Source of the DNA: Tretioscincus oriximinensis
Taxonomy: Eukaryota > Chordata > Lepidosauria > Squamata > Gymnophthalmidae
Length of the DNA stretch: 64,000 bases
Reading direction: 5' to 3'
Assembly (NCBI GenBank): GCA_022410635.1
Contig: JAJVDF010000253.1
Location: 437,740-501,739, forward strand
The stretch's first letter is position 1. The number at the start of each line of letters is the position of its first letter. A program made the translations under genes and the position numbers. Below the pieces are notes generated by a model. The model was not told the DNA's origin, did not search any database, and saw only the letters and a list, made by a program, of their open reading frames with translations. Shown here one piece after another: positions 1 through 10,389 of the stretch.

Positions 1-473
1 AGTGGCCTGGAGGTAAACCACTTAAGACCATTAAGACCATTTCTCCTGTAAGTGAGTCACTGGGTTCCTGTACTTAGGAATAACAGCAAAGGCAAACAAT
101 GGCTAAAGAGGGTCCATCCTGTATCCCAGCACCATACCATATTTGGCATTTCCTGACCAGGCTGCACCTCCTTGGGAGGAGAGAAAGACGTCACACAGGT
201 GTCACAACCTGGGTCCGCCCTGACCCACGTGTGCTGTACCAACCCCTTTTTTGACATCACTGAATCAATCCACGCCTTCTGATTTGAGGTGAATAAAAGA
301 TGGTGCACACCGTTATTCTGGAGTGGCTCATAACCCTATGGGCGCTCCTGGATCACTTCTGAACCCAAGCTACGTTGTCCATGTGAATCTCTTTACACGT
401 GTCTGCACGCATTGGATCCAGCTACCTTAGGCAAGCTAAGGAGCTGAATAACGGGAAAACGAACCCCCGTTAG
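1..473 (+). mobile_element. LTR, 5'-truncated by the window edge (solo-LTR family)
   Basis: Aligns along its length with the LTRs at 50763-51205 (same strand) and 37081-37541 (opposite strand), including the polyadenylation signal AATAAA at 292-297. It ends in CCCCCGTTAG where the other two end in CCGTTAA. The first part of the LTR lies outside the window. No internal retroviral coding sequence follows, so it is either a solo LTR or the 3' LTR of an element whose body lies to the left. Confidence 0.7.
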
Positions 474-604
474 AGCACCAAAGTGGAAGGGTATTCTACC
501 TCCCCCCCCCCTTAACCCATCTCCGATTATGCTTTTTCAAAAGATTAAATCAGTAAAATCCACAATCCGTTGTGTCTTTTATTTGGAGACTCTGCACTAT
601 GGAG

Positions 605-910
605 CACGGCTGTAGAATGGGTGGGGAACCTTTTTTTTCTGCAAGGGGCCATATGAGCATTTGTAGCGTCACTCAATGTTCATATCCAAGGCCTTGCCCT
701 CCCTTTGCCCATGCCCCCTGCCCCCTCCCTCACCCAGACTCACAAAATTATGGGTGTTTCAACAACTCTGGTTCAGTGATACTCGTACACACAAGAATTT
801 CATATGGTATGGAAGTCTCATATCTCATACAGTGCTGTGGCAGTCAGGATCCGGTCACAAGACTCCCCCCCACCCCTTCCTGGAAATGACATCCTTCAAG
901 ATGCTCCTAN
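605..910 (+). mobile_element. hAT-like end fused to a family P fragment
   Basis: The left part (GGGTGGGGAACC, then a T run and CTGC, GGGGCCAT) matches the left ends at 7068 and 27897, a common vertebrate hAT-type terminus. From about 780 the sequence switches to family P (CTCATA near 830, TGACATCC near 888), as happens inside the 7068-7771 copy. The right terminus is not visible. Confidence 0.5.
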
Positions 911-1024
911 TGCCAGCGTCTACATCCACAAATTCCAATCCGACAACAAGAGGGCTTAATAGAGACAAGGCATTTTTTTTGTACACTAAAAATATTATAG
1001 CACCAATTTATACCCCAGCCTCTT

Positions 1025-1888
1025 GAGGGCACTCCTGAACTGATCTTTTCTCCTTTTAATTCCGTATATATATGACTGCGACACTTTTATCCAGCTGCAC
1101 TTCTGGCCTCTAGACATCTCCCTCTACTTCAAAAGATGAGCTGCTGCACGTGATCTGATTAATCACCCACACCCATATTCACCCGCCAGTACCCAGTTTG
1201 CTACATAAAGTCTTCCTTTGGCAGTTCTTCCCTAGATCTGAAGAATTAAACCTATCTGCAATAGCCCATGCCATTTACCTTTTTCTTGTCAGTCTCTAGA
1301 ATGCTACGAGACCCCCTTGCAAGATTTGCCCATGGACCCCCAGGCTAACACAGCTATTTCTCTGAAAAGCATTCGGCATCTGTACTGTATATATTTTTCC
1401 CCTCTGCACTGCAAAACTCCAAGGGCAAAGGGTCATTTCGAAAGCCAGCGTCCTTTGAGAAGGTTTTACTTTTTTGTCCAGTAACTCAAGGGTTAAAAAA
1501 AGGGGATAAAAAAGAGCATCAAAATCCTGAAGCAGCCTTGGGAGAGAAGTGGAGCACAAGGGGGTGGCAGGGAAAAGATGCTGAAAAATAAATCAAAAGG
1601 AATGGAGAGGACAGCAAAGAAAAATGGCAATGAAAGTTTAAAAGGCGCGTCTCTTTCTCCGCTCTATTTGTCTTGTGCCTTCTTGTAGGGATGTGTCTGG
1701 AGAGGCAGAACGGGCGGGTCGAAGATGATGTCTCATTTCCAGCGCTAGAGGGAGTGGCGAGATGCATCAGGCCACAAAGATCCGAGGGCAGGCTTGGCTA
1801 GGCAGCAAGGAGAGAAGGTAATTCCTCATTACCTGCCTGGCCAGACGTGGGGAGAGCAGCATTCATATTGGGAAGCTGAAAGGAAAAG
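1025..1888. other. Unassigned sequence
   Basis: I see no supported gene, RNA or repeat. The short open frames have no recognisable domain, and nothing here matches another part of the window. Confidence 0.5.
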
Positions 1889-1896
1889 ACTTCAAG

Positions 1897-2110
1897 TAGG
1901 CTGACCGGATGACCCCTTTAGGGGGGGGGGTCGGGATGGAAACCCGGTTTTGGGGTGCCTCCCGGTTTTCGCTGAGGGAATTATTTTTCAAAAAAAATAT
2001 TTTTCTGTCCGAATTTCTATTTTTATTTTTTTTCCTCAGCAAAAAACGGGAGGAACCCCAAAACCGGGTTTTTACTCCACTCCCCAAAAAAGAGGTCACC
2101 TGGTCAGCCC
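1897..2110. mobile_element. Palindromic hAT-like MITE with 8-bp target duplication
   Basis: The element starts TAGGCTGACCGGATGACC and ends GGTCACCTGGTCAGCCC. It is nearly self-complementary: the left arm GAAACCCGGTTTTGGGGTGC recurs inverted on the right, around a T/A-rich loop. It is flanked by a perfect 8-bp repeat ACTTCAAG (1889-1896 and 2111-2118), as expected for hAT-type insertion. Related copies are at 17810, 57347 and 58766, with longer relatives at 17152 and 46202. Confidence 0.85.
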
Positions 2111-2170
2111 ACTTCAAGGCCCTGTCCTCACNGAGACTTCTGGGATGCATCTCAGGATTATATAATCTGT

Positions 2171-2240
2171 GTCTCAATTAGCTAAAGCACTGTAAATAAC
2201 CATACTAACTGGAAAGGTTGGGAGTTCAAGACCCTGCTGG
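2171..2240 (+). mobile_element. Relic tRNA-like SINE head with A and B boxes
   Basis: A near-consensus RNA polymerase III A box (TAGCTAAAGCA, 2179-2189) is followed about 35 bases later by a perfect B-box core (GTTCAAGAC, 2224-2232). The head differs from both other SINE heads in the window. It runs into an L2-like fragment. It is not an intact tRNA gene because the stems do not pair convincingly. Confidence 0.45.
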
Positions 2241-2244
2241 GGTG

Positions 2245-2410
2245 TGTTTACTTTACTTTACTATTTGATTTATACCCCGTCCACCCCACAAAGGGCTCTG
2301 GATGGCTCATAGTGCAATGCAAACAATAAAATAAAAGATAATTATATAAAACCAGTAAAAATCCAGGAAATATTTAAAAACAAATTACAATCATAACCCC
2401 CCAATGTTAT
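2245..2410 (-). mobile_element. L2-like LINE 3' end fragment
   Basis: A TTTA-rich start followed by TTTATACCCCGTCCACCCC and GGGCTCTGGATGGCTCA is the reverse complement of the 3' end seen at 58690, 53717 and 62845 and, on the plus strand, at 6780 and 63225. Only the last ~150 bases of the element are present. Confidence 0.55.
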
Positions 2411-2433
2411 ACCAATTCAGACCCAAATGTAAT

Positions 2434-2700
2434 AATGAAGGAGTTTTTTATACCCTGCTTTTCTCACCTGAAGGGCCTCAAAGAAGCATACAAGCTATTT
2501 TTCACACAAAGGCTTACATGCTGTGATGGTTCCCATTTATCTAATTGCGCCTCTTGCTTTCTAATAGCTGAGTTTGCTGGAGCTGAGGTCAGTAGAGGGT
2601 ACTTACCCCTCTGTACGTCTGACAAAGGGCTTTGAGAATGGGTCTCATATTTGTGAGACTGTTTCTTTCTTAACCATTCTACCTCCAGCAAGAAGGCTTT
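2434..2700 (-). mobile_element. tRNA-headed SINE with Bov-B-type tail (second SINE family)
   Basis: On the minus strand this reads as the SINE at 22826: divergent head, body with AGCTCCAGCAAACTCAGCTA, then GTAAGCC-like and GGTGAGAAAAGCAGGGTATA tail. Here the tail is the reverse complement TTTTATACCCTGCTTTTCTC at 2448-2467. Strongly diverged, so an old copy. Confidence 0.65.
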
Positions 2701-3084
2701 CAGAGCAGGTTTGGCTCCTTAGCCTTGGCAGCCAGCCCAATACTGGGAGTTTTCTGGCCGGAAATCTTGCCCTGGAACCCCCCAAATGTATGAGGTTTTT
2801 TTTATCTTTATCCGTGCACAAAACGCCTCTGAGTTACAAAATTCTTTCGTCAGGGCTGATGGATGTTCTGTGAGATTCATTCTCAAGTGAACTTCCTTTT
2901 CTATTGATCTCTTGAATCAAGATTTTCTTGGATGAAATGCAAAGCCAGTGATTTTTCTGCCTGCTCGAAAGCTGTTTGGGTTTCAGTGGTGGTTTGCAGA
3001 AGATCTTAGGTTAAAGCTGAGTGTTTGATAAGAGAGAGTCTGTGCGATATATTTTAATATCTGGATTTGGAAAAATACTAGCCA
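2701..3084. other. Unassigned sequence
   Basis: No gene or assigned repeat. A short motif (ACTGGGAGTTTTCTGGC, about 2742) recurs at 7350 near a family P copy and may be a P remnant. Confidence 0.4.
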
Positions 3085-3260
3085 GGTTTGCTCAGGTGTG
3101 GGAGGGAAATCATGGGCATATAGGAATCTCAAACAGCTATGAGAATCTCATACAGCATTGCAACCCCAGGTCCTGTCACATGACTTCCGAGCCCCGCCCC
3201 AAAAATGACATCAATTAAGATACCATTCTGAAAACGGGAGCAGAAGTAACATCCAAGGCC
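3085..3260 (+). repeat. Family P fragment (TGACATCA-rich dispersed repeat)
   Basis: Contains GAGAATCTCATACAGCATTG and then AAAATGACATCAATTAAGAT, in the order seen in other P copies at 780-900, 7335-7665, 9465-9745 and 31655-31975. Diverged and without clear ends. Confidence 0.4.
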
Positions 3261-3540
3261 GCCGTGTGCAGACAATTATTTTACACCCTGCCTTTTCACA
3301 GAAATATCCAGTTTAGTCAGTGAAAATATTTCATCTTCTTTATGAAATCAGGGTGAAACATTTGGGTATCTTCAGCCTTGCAAGACAGTGGTTAATAGAT
3401 GTTCTAATTGATGTATATAAAATCATGCATGGGATTCATAAGGTGAATAGGGAATAAATATTTTCTCCTTCATACAACACTAGGACTAGAGGGAATTCCT
3501 TGAAGCTGATATGCAGAAGAGTTATGATGGGATAGTTAAA

Positions 3541-3675
3541 GTCTGGGAGAGGAGATAAAGGAGGAAAGAGGGGGGAAGATGGAAGAGGAAAAAGAAATGG
3601 GAAAGGGGGGAAGTAGGGAGAAAGGATGAGAGAGGGAAAAAGGGAGGGAGAGAGACAGAGTGGGGGAGGGAGGGG
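3541..3675 (+). repeat. Polypurine tract
   Basis: About 130 bases almost entirely A and G (GGGAGGGAGAGAGACAGAGT near its end) with only a few pyrimidine interruptions. Not a simple tandem repeat of one unit. Confidence 0.85.
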
Positions 3676-3708
3676 TTGGTTGCCTCCCTCCTAGAAGTGC
3701 TACCACGA

Positions 3709-3709
3709 T

Positions 3710-3748
<39 letters not shown>

Positions 3749-3750
3749 TT
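3709..3750 (+). repeat. (TTTA)n microsatellite
   Basis: Ten uninterrupted TTTA units. No diagnostic L2 end follows it, so its origin is unclear. Confidence 0.95.
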
Positions 3751-3829
3751 ACTGGGGTGTATGCCCCTTCCATTCTGCCACTCTATGCAACTACACTGGT
3801 TGCTCTCTCTTAAATAAAGACCCGGTGGT

Positions 3830-3995
3830 GTCATTCAAGATTTCACTCGTGGAACCAGGAACCAGAAATGACATCATTCAAGATGTTGTTCCCAGAGCCA
3901 GGAACTGGCAATGACATCCTGTATGCTGCAAAAATCACCATACAAGGCACACCGTATGAGGTACAGGGGTGAGGCATCCCAGCACCTTGTATGAA
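3830..3995 (+). repeat. Family P fragment
   Basis: Two TGACATC motifs (AATGACATCATTCAAG near 3867 and CAATGACATCCTG near 3910), spaced as in other P copies, and CCCAGCACCTTGTATG near 3978, comparable to the P end. Old and incomplete. Confidence 0.4.
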
Positions 3996-4002
3996 AAGCG
4001 AA

Positions 4003-4095
4003 CTATGTGGTTACCTTGGGTAGCCCAAGGTCACCCAGACTACAGGGAGACTACCAGACCAGAGTCTGACTTGCTAACCACAACACCAATCTGGC
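4003..4095 (-). mobile_element. Sauria-type SINE, head only
   Basis: The reverse complement carries the tRNA-related head (GGTTAGCAAGTCAGACTCTG) followed by CTGGGTGACCTTGGGCTACC, which are landmarks of the squamate Sauria SINE. The Bov-B-like 3' part is absent, so the copy is 3'-truncated or rearranged. Confidence 0.65.
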
Positions 4096-4452
4096 ATGGA
4101 AAGGAAGGACTGGAGCTCTCAGAATCTCTTGCAGTTGTGTCTACATAGTGCCATGATGGTGCAAATAAAAGGACTAGGAGGAAAAAGCGTAATATTGGAT
4201 CTTTCTAGCGTTACTACTGCTGGATCCCCACAATCAACACAGCCTAACAGCATGAAGAAAACCTCACTTGTATTCCCACAATGCGGAACAGAGAGTTTTC
4301 TAAACCACATTAACTGGACCTTGATAAAAGTGCTTGTCTTCAGTCTCATGCATAACAATTTGCTATTAAATCTTGTAGTCCTGGAAAAACCCTCCTTTAA
4401 TCGCTCTTTTTTTATAAGACTCAAAAAAGAGGACTCTTTGGCAGAGGCCTAG
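4096..4452. repeat. Family G unclassified repeat
   Basis: The stretch around 4166-4235 (AAAAGGACTAGGAGGAAAAA, CTGGATCCCCACAATC) recurs at 11843-11915 with about 85% identity. Open frames of about 100-118 codons exist on both strands but resemble no family I know. Probably a noncoding dispersed repeat. Confidence 0.35.
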
Positions 4453-4935
4453 TGCTGCATGAAGGTTACCAGTGAAGAGACCTTGGTTCTGCCACTGAAA
4501 GAGCACTTTGTTTTAAAGAGCAGTGATATTGGAAACTGTTAATGAGGGAGCGAAATGCCTGGTCTTTGGGGACTGTAACTAATGGCTACAATTCAGGATG
4601 TTAAGAAATGAAAAGAGGGTCAGGAAGAGACTAAGTGTAGGCGAAGGAAGGATGAAAACATTGAGGGATGCTGTGGACCCTTCCGTTGTGTGGTGGATGG
4701 ATGCTTTCCTTTTACATTGGAACAAAGCATTTTTTGAGCCAATGGTTCTTCAGGAAAATTGCTGTTAACCCTATTTTACAGGTAAGGATCTTGGGGCTTT
4801 GGAATGGCAATGTTAAAGTGGAGTAGATATCTTTGAGACCTGTAAAGATCTTGTCCTGAACTGGAAACGGTATTTCCATGGCCATTTCTGTACAGATTGG
4901 TCCCCAAGGAGATCAACCTTGACTACTTATGGGAG
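4453..4935. other. Unassigned sequence
   Basis: No gene or repeat identified. Confidence 0.4.
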
Positions 4936-4937
4936 GG

Positions 4938-5190
4938 ACAGAAACAAGAAGAGGAAGAAGAGAAGGAAGAGGAGAAGGAGAAAGAAGAAGAATTGGTTTT
5001 TACACCCTGCTTTTCTCAAACTGAAGGGAACCAAAGCAGTTTACATCAACTTCTCTTCTTCTCATCACAATTGACACCTTGTGGGCTGAGACAACTCCAA
5101 AGAACTGTGAATAGTCCTAGTTGGCTTCATGAAGGAGTGCAGAATTTAATGGGGAGACTTCCTAGAGTGCATTCAAAAGAGCAGAAAATC
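4938..5190 (-). mobile_element. Sauria-type SINE with GAA-rich tail
   Basis: A purine-rich tail (4947-4990, GAAGAGGAAGAAGAGAAGGA) is followed by TTTTTACACCCTGCTTTTCT, then ACACCTTGTGGGCTGAGACA and TAGTTGGCTTCATGAAGGAG. Read on the minus strand these are the 3' tail, middle and head-proximal blocks of a Sauria SINE in the right order. Confidence 0.75.
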
Positions 5191-5204
5191 TAGACATTAA
5201 GTAA

Positions 5205-5850
5205 TTATTCCTCTCTACTTTACTTTGATCAGAACTCAGTTCTGGACAGCCCAATTTAAAAAGGGCATTGATAAACTAGAGCAAGTTCAAAAGAAAGTTA
5301 CAGAGATGGTGAGTGGGCTGGAAACCATGTCCTATGAAGAAGGCAATTTCAGAGAAATAGCCGTGTTAGTCTAGTAGAAAGTCCAGCAAAGGGGCTAGTA
5401 GCATCTGAAGAAGTAGATGTGTCTACGAAAGCTTATGCCACCCACTTTTCTCCTGTTAGTCTATAAGTGCTACTAGCCCCTTTGCTGGACTATGAGGAAG
5501 GGTTAAAGGTTCTCGGGATATTTAGTCTGCAATAGAGATTTGTTAGTATGATATCTGCCAGCAAATATCTGAAGACCTATGACAGAGCAGAAAGATCAGC
5601 CATGTTCTCACTGGCGCATGGGAGGACTAGAAATAGGAAGGCAAAACTGCAAGTAAGTAAATACAGATATGGGGGGGGGGGGGAGGGAATTCTGGAATAA
5701 GTTGCCATTGGAAGTGATGAGTTCTCCTTTGTGGGAAGTCTTCAAACAGAGTTTGTCTGGGATGGTTTAATGAATCCAGCATTGAGCAGGGGGTTGGACC
5801 CCATGACCATGGAGGTCCCTTCCAACTCTATGGTTCTATGGTTCTGAGAT
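5205..5850 (+). mobile_element. CR1 LINE 3' region, interrupted
   Basis: The order of conserved CR1 3' blocks is intact: GGAAACCATGTCCTATGAAG, GGGTTAAAGGTTCTCGGGAT, GGAATTCTGGAATAAGTTGC, then GGTCCCTTCCAACTCTATGG and the octamer tail GTTCTATGGTTCT. A 146-base foreign segment splits it at 5344-5489 between duplicated target bases. A run of about 14 Gs lies near 5672. No functional ORF remains. Confidence 0.85.
5344..5489. mobile_element. Family J retroinsertion with an inverted internal duplication
   Basis: It begins with the family J head GAGAAATAGCCGTGTTAGTC. A 24-base block at 5380-5403 (starting AGTCCAGCAAAGGGGC) recurs as a perfect inverted copy at 5468-5491. It is flanked by a 12-bp target duplication: CTATGAAGAAGG (5332-5343) and CTATGAGGAAGG (5490-5501). 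Unrearranged J copies read straight through, so this one has had its second part inverted. Confidence 0.8.
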
Positions 5851-5854
5851 AAAG

Positions 5855-6630
5855 TGCTTATACTTTGAAGATCAAATCCTCTGAGTACATAATGAAAAGG
5901 CAGGATACTCGGGGAAAAAATGGATGGAAGGACCAGATGAAAAAGAAAGGAGGCAACGGCTGAGGATGGGATGGATAAATTGTCTTATGGAACCAGCAGA
6001 CATGAGTCTGGCCAGTGGAAAGCAGAAAGGCCTGACATGCTATGATCAAGGGAGTCATGACGAACATGGCCCAGTGACTGAACAAGAACAACTAAAATAA
6101 ACTTCTCTGGGCTGAAACTTTTGACACTTTTTGCATCCTTGAAGGCTAGAGAGATCTGGCAGTACAAAGAGCCCATTTCTCACCCCACAGAGTGTTTCGA
6201 GATTCTTGCAACAGAGACAGGTTTTTGAATGGCCGTCTGGATACAGCCAGAAGCATCATGATTCAATTTCAGACAAGATCCATTTCTCTGATTCTGAGAC
6301 AGCAAAGAATTGTAGGTTTTTTTGGAAAACGTGAGTGGATATTTTTCCTCTCTTTGCCTTCTTCCTCCCTACCTGCCCTTCCTGAAGGAGAAAACTTTAT
6401 CTAAAAAAAACAAGCAAAAGGATCTAGATCATTCATCCCTGGAGAAAGCAGCCTGTTACTCTTACTGCTTCTTTCACAACTAATAATAGGGAAGTATAGA
6501 TGGGACGGCAGTTCCACTTTGATAATGAAGGAAATAAAGAAAAGGAATGATAAAAACTAGTACTCCTCCTATATCGTCATTTTTGTCTCTGGAGACCTAG
6601 ACCTTGCACAGGTGAAAGATGTCCCTATGG
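5855..6630. other. Unassigned sequence
   Basis: No gene, RNA or repeat identified. Short open frames on both strands have no recognisable motifs. Confidence 0.4.
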
Positions 6631-6635
6631 TTGAG

Positions 6636-6770
6636 CTTGTCCCCACTGAGTCTCATTCGGGGACATATCTCAGAATAGGAGCCTGACACCTACATGCTAA
6701 TGTAGACTATGAAGGCCCTGAATGCTGTACTGAGATATAACACAGAATTATGCTCGGTGGGGACAGGGCC
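6636..6770. mobile_element. Small hairpin MITE-like element
   Basis: The left arm 6636-6673 (starting CTTGTCCCCACTGAG, ending ATATCTCAG) is an imperfect inverted copy of the right arm 6730-6770 (CTGAGATATAAC to GTGGGGACAGGGCC). No target duplication was found. Confidence 0.55.
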
Positions 6771-6779
6771 TTAGAGGCA

Positions 6780-7000
6780 GTTAACATGTGACTTTTCTAA
6801 CCTAGAATTAAGAGGGAGAAGGGCAAAAGAAATGTCAGATTTCTTCCCAGTTTTTAGACACTGTTTCAGTACAGTTTTTAATGTCAATTTTGCATTGTTG
6901 TTTTTATTGTTGGCTGCCCTGAGCCCTTCAATTATAGGAGGGGGGGAGGGGGGGAAACCGTATAAATATAATGTAAATAAAATAAAATAAATAAATGGGA
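6780..7000 (+). mobile_element. L2-like LINE 3' end
   Basis: Ends with TTGTTGGCTGCCCTGAGCCC, GGGGGAAACCGTATAAATAT and an (AATA/AAATA)n tail at about 6970-6997. This is the plus-strand form of the L2-like 3' end found in many copies in the window. The 5' portion is degraded. Confidence 0.7.
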
Positions 7001-7067
7001 TGAGAGAACAAACCAACCTGTGAACCAATTTTAATGCTGCATTTAGATGTTCAAAAATATGGCAGAG

Positions 7068-7771
7068 TAGGGGTGGAAAACCGTTTTTCTGCCATGTGCC
7101 CTTTGGATATTTGTAACATCACTCAATGCCCCAAACTCACCCATACACTTAGGACTCACCCCTGCCATACCCCTTACCTCTAACCATGGCCCCTCCCCCA
7201 TCACAGGTGTAAAGACAAGTGCATCACAGATATAACNGCAGCCTGGCAGCATAGCAATTTGTCAGCCCAGCCACAGGCCTTCCCCAGAAGCAGCAACCAG
7301 GTTCACTCCCTCTAAGGAAGGGAAGTCTAGTGGTTCCACATAGTGCTGGGAGTTTTCTGGCAGAAAATCGTGCAGTGGGAGTCTGAAAATCTTAGACACC
7401 AGAGNCTTCTCCATGGGATGGGACTGGAAATGACATCACTTCAGGTACCATTCCTGGAAATGGCATCATTGTGATGTCACTTCTGACTCCTGAGGTGCCC
7501 TTTCCAGAAGCAGGGACTGAAAGTGACACCACAATGATGTCACTTCGGCCCTGGTGTACTTCTCGTACATTGTGTATAAGAACCTGTGCTTTGTACAAGA
7601 ATGGACAATCTCACAAAATGTATGTGATTCTCATGCATTTTCCAGCACTGGTTCCATTGGGAGCATAGTGGAGGCAAGACCTAATGGTGCCTTGGGGACC
7701 ATGCTGTGAACTGGACCAAATGATTCTGCGGGCCTGATCTCCCCCCTCCAGGCCTCAGGTTCCACACCCCT
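7068..7771. mobile_element. hAT-like element with family P sequence inside
   Basis: The left end TAGGGGTGGAAAACCGTTTT and right end GGTTCCACACCCCT are inverted repeats of each other. Inside the right end, GGGCCTGATCTCCC matches the block before the right end of the copy at 27897-28275. Family P sequence occupies 7335-7665. No target duplication could be seen, so the exact ends may be off by a few bases. Confidence 0.6.
7335..7665 (+). repeat. Family P copy
   Basis: Contains the ordered P landmarks: GTGCTGGGAGTTTTCTGGC, GAAATGACATCACTTCAGG, TGTGATGTCACTTCTGAC, GTGCCCTTTCCAGAAGCAGG, CACAATGATGTCACTTCG, TTGTATAAGAACC-like and AATCTCACAAAATGTATGTG. Several half-palindromes TGACATCA/TGATGTCA lie within about 100 bases. 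Confidence 0.65.
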
Positions 7772-7844
7772 TTGTTAGAGAGAAAATGAGAGAGCAGTAT
7801 CTGACCCTGGTGTTCACATCTCATCTCTAATCTAGTCAGGAATA

Positions 7845-8065
7845 GTCTGGGGTTAACGGTTAGAGCACTGGTCTCTTANATGATAGTTTCTTTGTTCGGT
7901 TCCACACTCCTCCATGAAGACAGCTGGTGACCTTGGGCCTGTCACAGTTTTTTGGAATTCTCTCAACCCTTCCTACTGCACAGGGTGTCTGCTGTGGACA
8001 AAGCAACAACAAAGGTGCATCACCCTGAGACCTTCAGGTACAGGGCAGGATATAAATGCAGTAAA
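7845..8065 (+). mobile_element. Sauria-type SINE, diverged
   Basis: Head GTTAACGGTTAGAGCACTGG, then CACTCCTCCATGAAGACAGC, GGTGACCTTGGGCCTGTCAC, ACAGGGTGTCTGCTGTGGAC and a weak tail ending near GCAGGATATAAATGCAG. The order of blocks is right; the 3' tail is eroded. Confidence 0.7.
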
Positions 8066-8934
8066 TAATAGACCATCTTTTGTAACTGTTAGCAATTATT
8101 AACTTTTGCTTTCAATATTAGTTCCTGCATGGCTTTGTGTATTAGAGGAGGAGCTCCTGTTGATTGTATAAATAGCAGGCNTTAAGGGCTCTGAATCGCT
8201 TTGATTCTTTGACTTCATTGTTGGCTATCGTAACTGTTTCAATAAANGATCAAAGAACACTCTCCTCTCTAATTCTTACCTGAAGGAGGGACACTTTTCC
8301 CTACTAACAGTAACTTTGCCAAGGTTTTCAGAGCATCAGTCAGTGTTAGTCTTGTTGGTAACCAGGCAACCATGATTGCCAGACAAGTATCAGCTGTGTT
8401 TAGGGGGGGGGGGGGGAGGGAGGGGCCTTTTATATCCAAAAAGTCAAATGCATCTAATACAGTGGTGGCTGGCCTCTGGGTTCGTTGGGTGTGGCAAACA
8501 CCCACAGATTAAAATCTCCATAGAAATCAATGGAGAACCATTGGCGATCTGTAGGCTTTCATAGAGGAGCTGTCAACAAATCATAAAGCTCCAGGCAGCT
8601 TTTTTAATTAACAAAAGGGGTCGCCAATCCCAGAACCAATTGCCTGCGTGGGGCTACAATCTCTCTCTCAGTCTCCATGGAGCTGCCATTTTGTTTTGGC
8701 ATTCAACTTGCAGACTGAGAGAGATACTGGTAAGTGCTTGAATGTGACTCCTCCCAGCCACTTTCCTAACTTTGCAGAGTCTGGAGGAACCTGCGCCACT
8801 GCATCCCCAAACTGCATCAGCTGAGCAACGTTGACTGTATTATGATACCACATTCTTGGACTAGTAAGATGCTGGGGATTTCATATGTTGGAATTCTGTT
8901 TAGTTCTTATGGGNTAGCTTTTAATTTTTGATAC
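8066..8934. other. Unassigned sequence with a G run
   Basis: No gene identified. A run of about 15 Gs followed by AGGGAGGGG sits at 8402-8425. Confidence 0.4.
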
Positions 8935-9215
8935 AGATGAATTATTTGTATTATTTTTTAGTGTCACTCCCGCATGTCAGGGAATGAAAATAATGAATCA
9001 CATTCTAGCTAGGCTGTGACTCAACATGGTGAGATGATGCAATCTGAGGGAAAGGTAGATGATGTAACCTACCTGCAGGATAGGGATAATGTGATTGAGG
9101 CTTAAGCTAAGGTATCTCATGACTTGTGGTTTTTAGTGTGATTGGTCATAACTATGTATAGATGTACTATAGGGTTACTTGGAAATTCTCTCTTCAGTCC
9201 TAGTGCTATATTGAG
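8935..9215 (+). repeat. Family F copy 1
   Basis: Shares an ordered series of blocks with 11395-11650: GCTGTGACTCAACATGGTGA, GATGATGCAATCTGAGGG, GGTAGATGATGTAACCTAC, TATCTCATGACTTGTGG, GTGTGATTGGTCATAACTAT. Estimated identity is about 75-80%. No coding potential; class unknown. Confidence 0.55.
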
Positions 9216-9464
9216 ATTATCCACAGAATAGTTTCTGGATCTTAGTCCTCATTTGGATCCAGAAACATTTGAAGAAGCACCCAGGCATTAAACATATCTG
9301 TGAAATCACAGAAACAAATACAACTGCTGCAAACATTTGCATGAACCACTAGCTAATAAAATAAAACATGTTCACTTGAATTTATCAAGTTGTAATTGAG
9401 TGAGAAGCAATGTTAGTAGTATTTGGACTAGCAATTCTTGCCCTCAGAGGTTGAAATCTCAGAC

Positions 9465-9745
9465 ATTTAATGATGTCACTTCTGGTCCCACCCCAGAAGT
9501 GATGTCACTCTGGGCGCCATTTGCAGAAGCAGAGACTGGAAGTGACATAATTTATGATGACACTTCCTGCCCTGTGGTGCCCTTTCCAGAAGCATGGACC
9601 TGGAAGTGACATCACAATGATGTCACCCCGGGCCCAGCAGAATTCTCATACATTGCTATAAGAGATTCCATGCTTTGTATAAGAGTTGATAATCTGAGTG
9701 ATAAAACATGTGAGATTCTCATATGGCTCCCAGTGCTGGTCAGAA
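9465..9745 (+). repeat. Family P copy
   Basis: The clearest copy: TGATGTCACTTCTGGTCCC, AGAAGTGATGTCACTCTGGG, CCTTTCCAGAAGCATGG, GGAAGTGACATCACAATGATG, then AATTCTCATACATTGCTATA, GCTTTGTATAAGAG and GTGAGATTCTCATATGGCTC. The core is a tandem of ~35-70-base units, each carrying a TGACATCA or TGATGTCA. Confidence 0.65.
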
Positions 9746-10389
9746 GGAGGTAAATATGGAAAGAAAATCATTGCAAATGAATATCTGTTCTGCTGATCCT
9801 TAAAAATAACTCTCAGGGTTGAGCCAGAATATTTTTTTTCGATCTGTCCTCAGTCTCAGTGGGTTAACTGAGCCCTTGGAGCCAGAGGCTAAGCATATAA
9901 CCTCCTCGTTTGAATTGTGCCTGTTGCCTCAGTGTCAAAGAAAGGGCTCCAGAGGTCTTTGGAGCCTAAAGAAGAAAAGACCCTGCTGTGCAACATGACT
10001 TCCAGACATAGAATAAGAGCACAGGCTGATGCACTTTGAAGTTAATATTATCTTAAGTGCACACTAAGGGTGTTAGATATATTCTTTACCTCTCCATTTA
10101 TCTTTCTCACCAGCTGCTTATTAGTCTAGTCATAACCACTCGTCCCGGCTTGCAGTTTGTCAATTAGGGCTTTGGATAACCTATCTGCTACAAATTCATA
10201 GATTAAGGATGTTAAAGAGCTAACCATTTTTGATGCCTCATTTGCATTAATAAGCGTTACATAGGGGTTTAAGTCTCTGGGAAATCCGTCACAATATATA
10301 TCCTTCTCAATATATTTTAATATTAAGGAAACCTTTTCTTTTTTGGCTGCCTTCCCACTGGATGCTTAAAACTGCTATTTCTTTTAAAT
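9746..10389. other. Unassigned sequence
   Basis: No gene or repeat identified. Confidence 0.4.

Noticed and set aside
4119..4424. Overlapping 100-118 codon frames on both strands
   Set aside because: Part of the sequence recurs at 11843 without an open frame, so a noncoding repeat is more likely.
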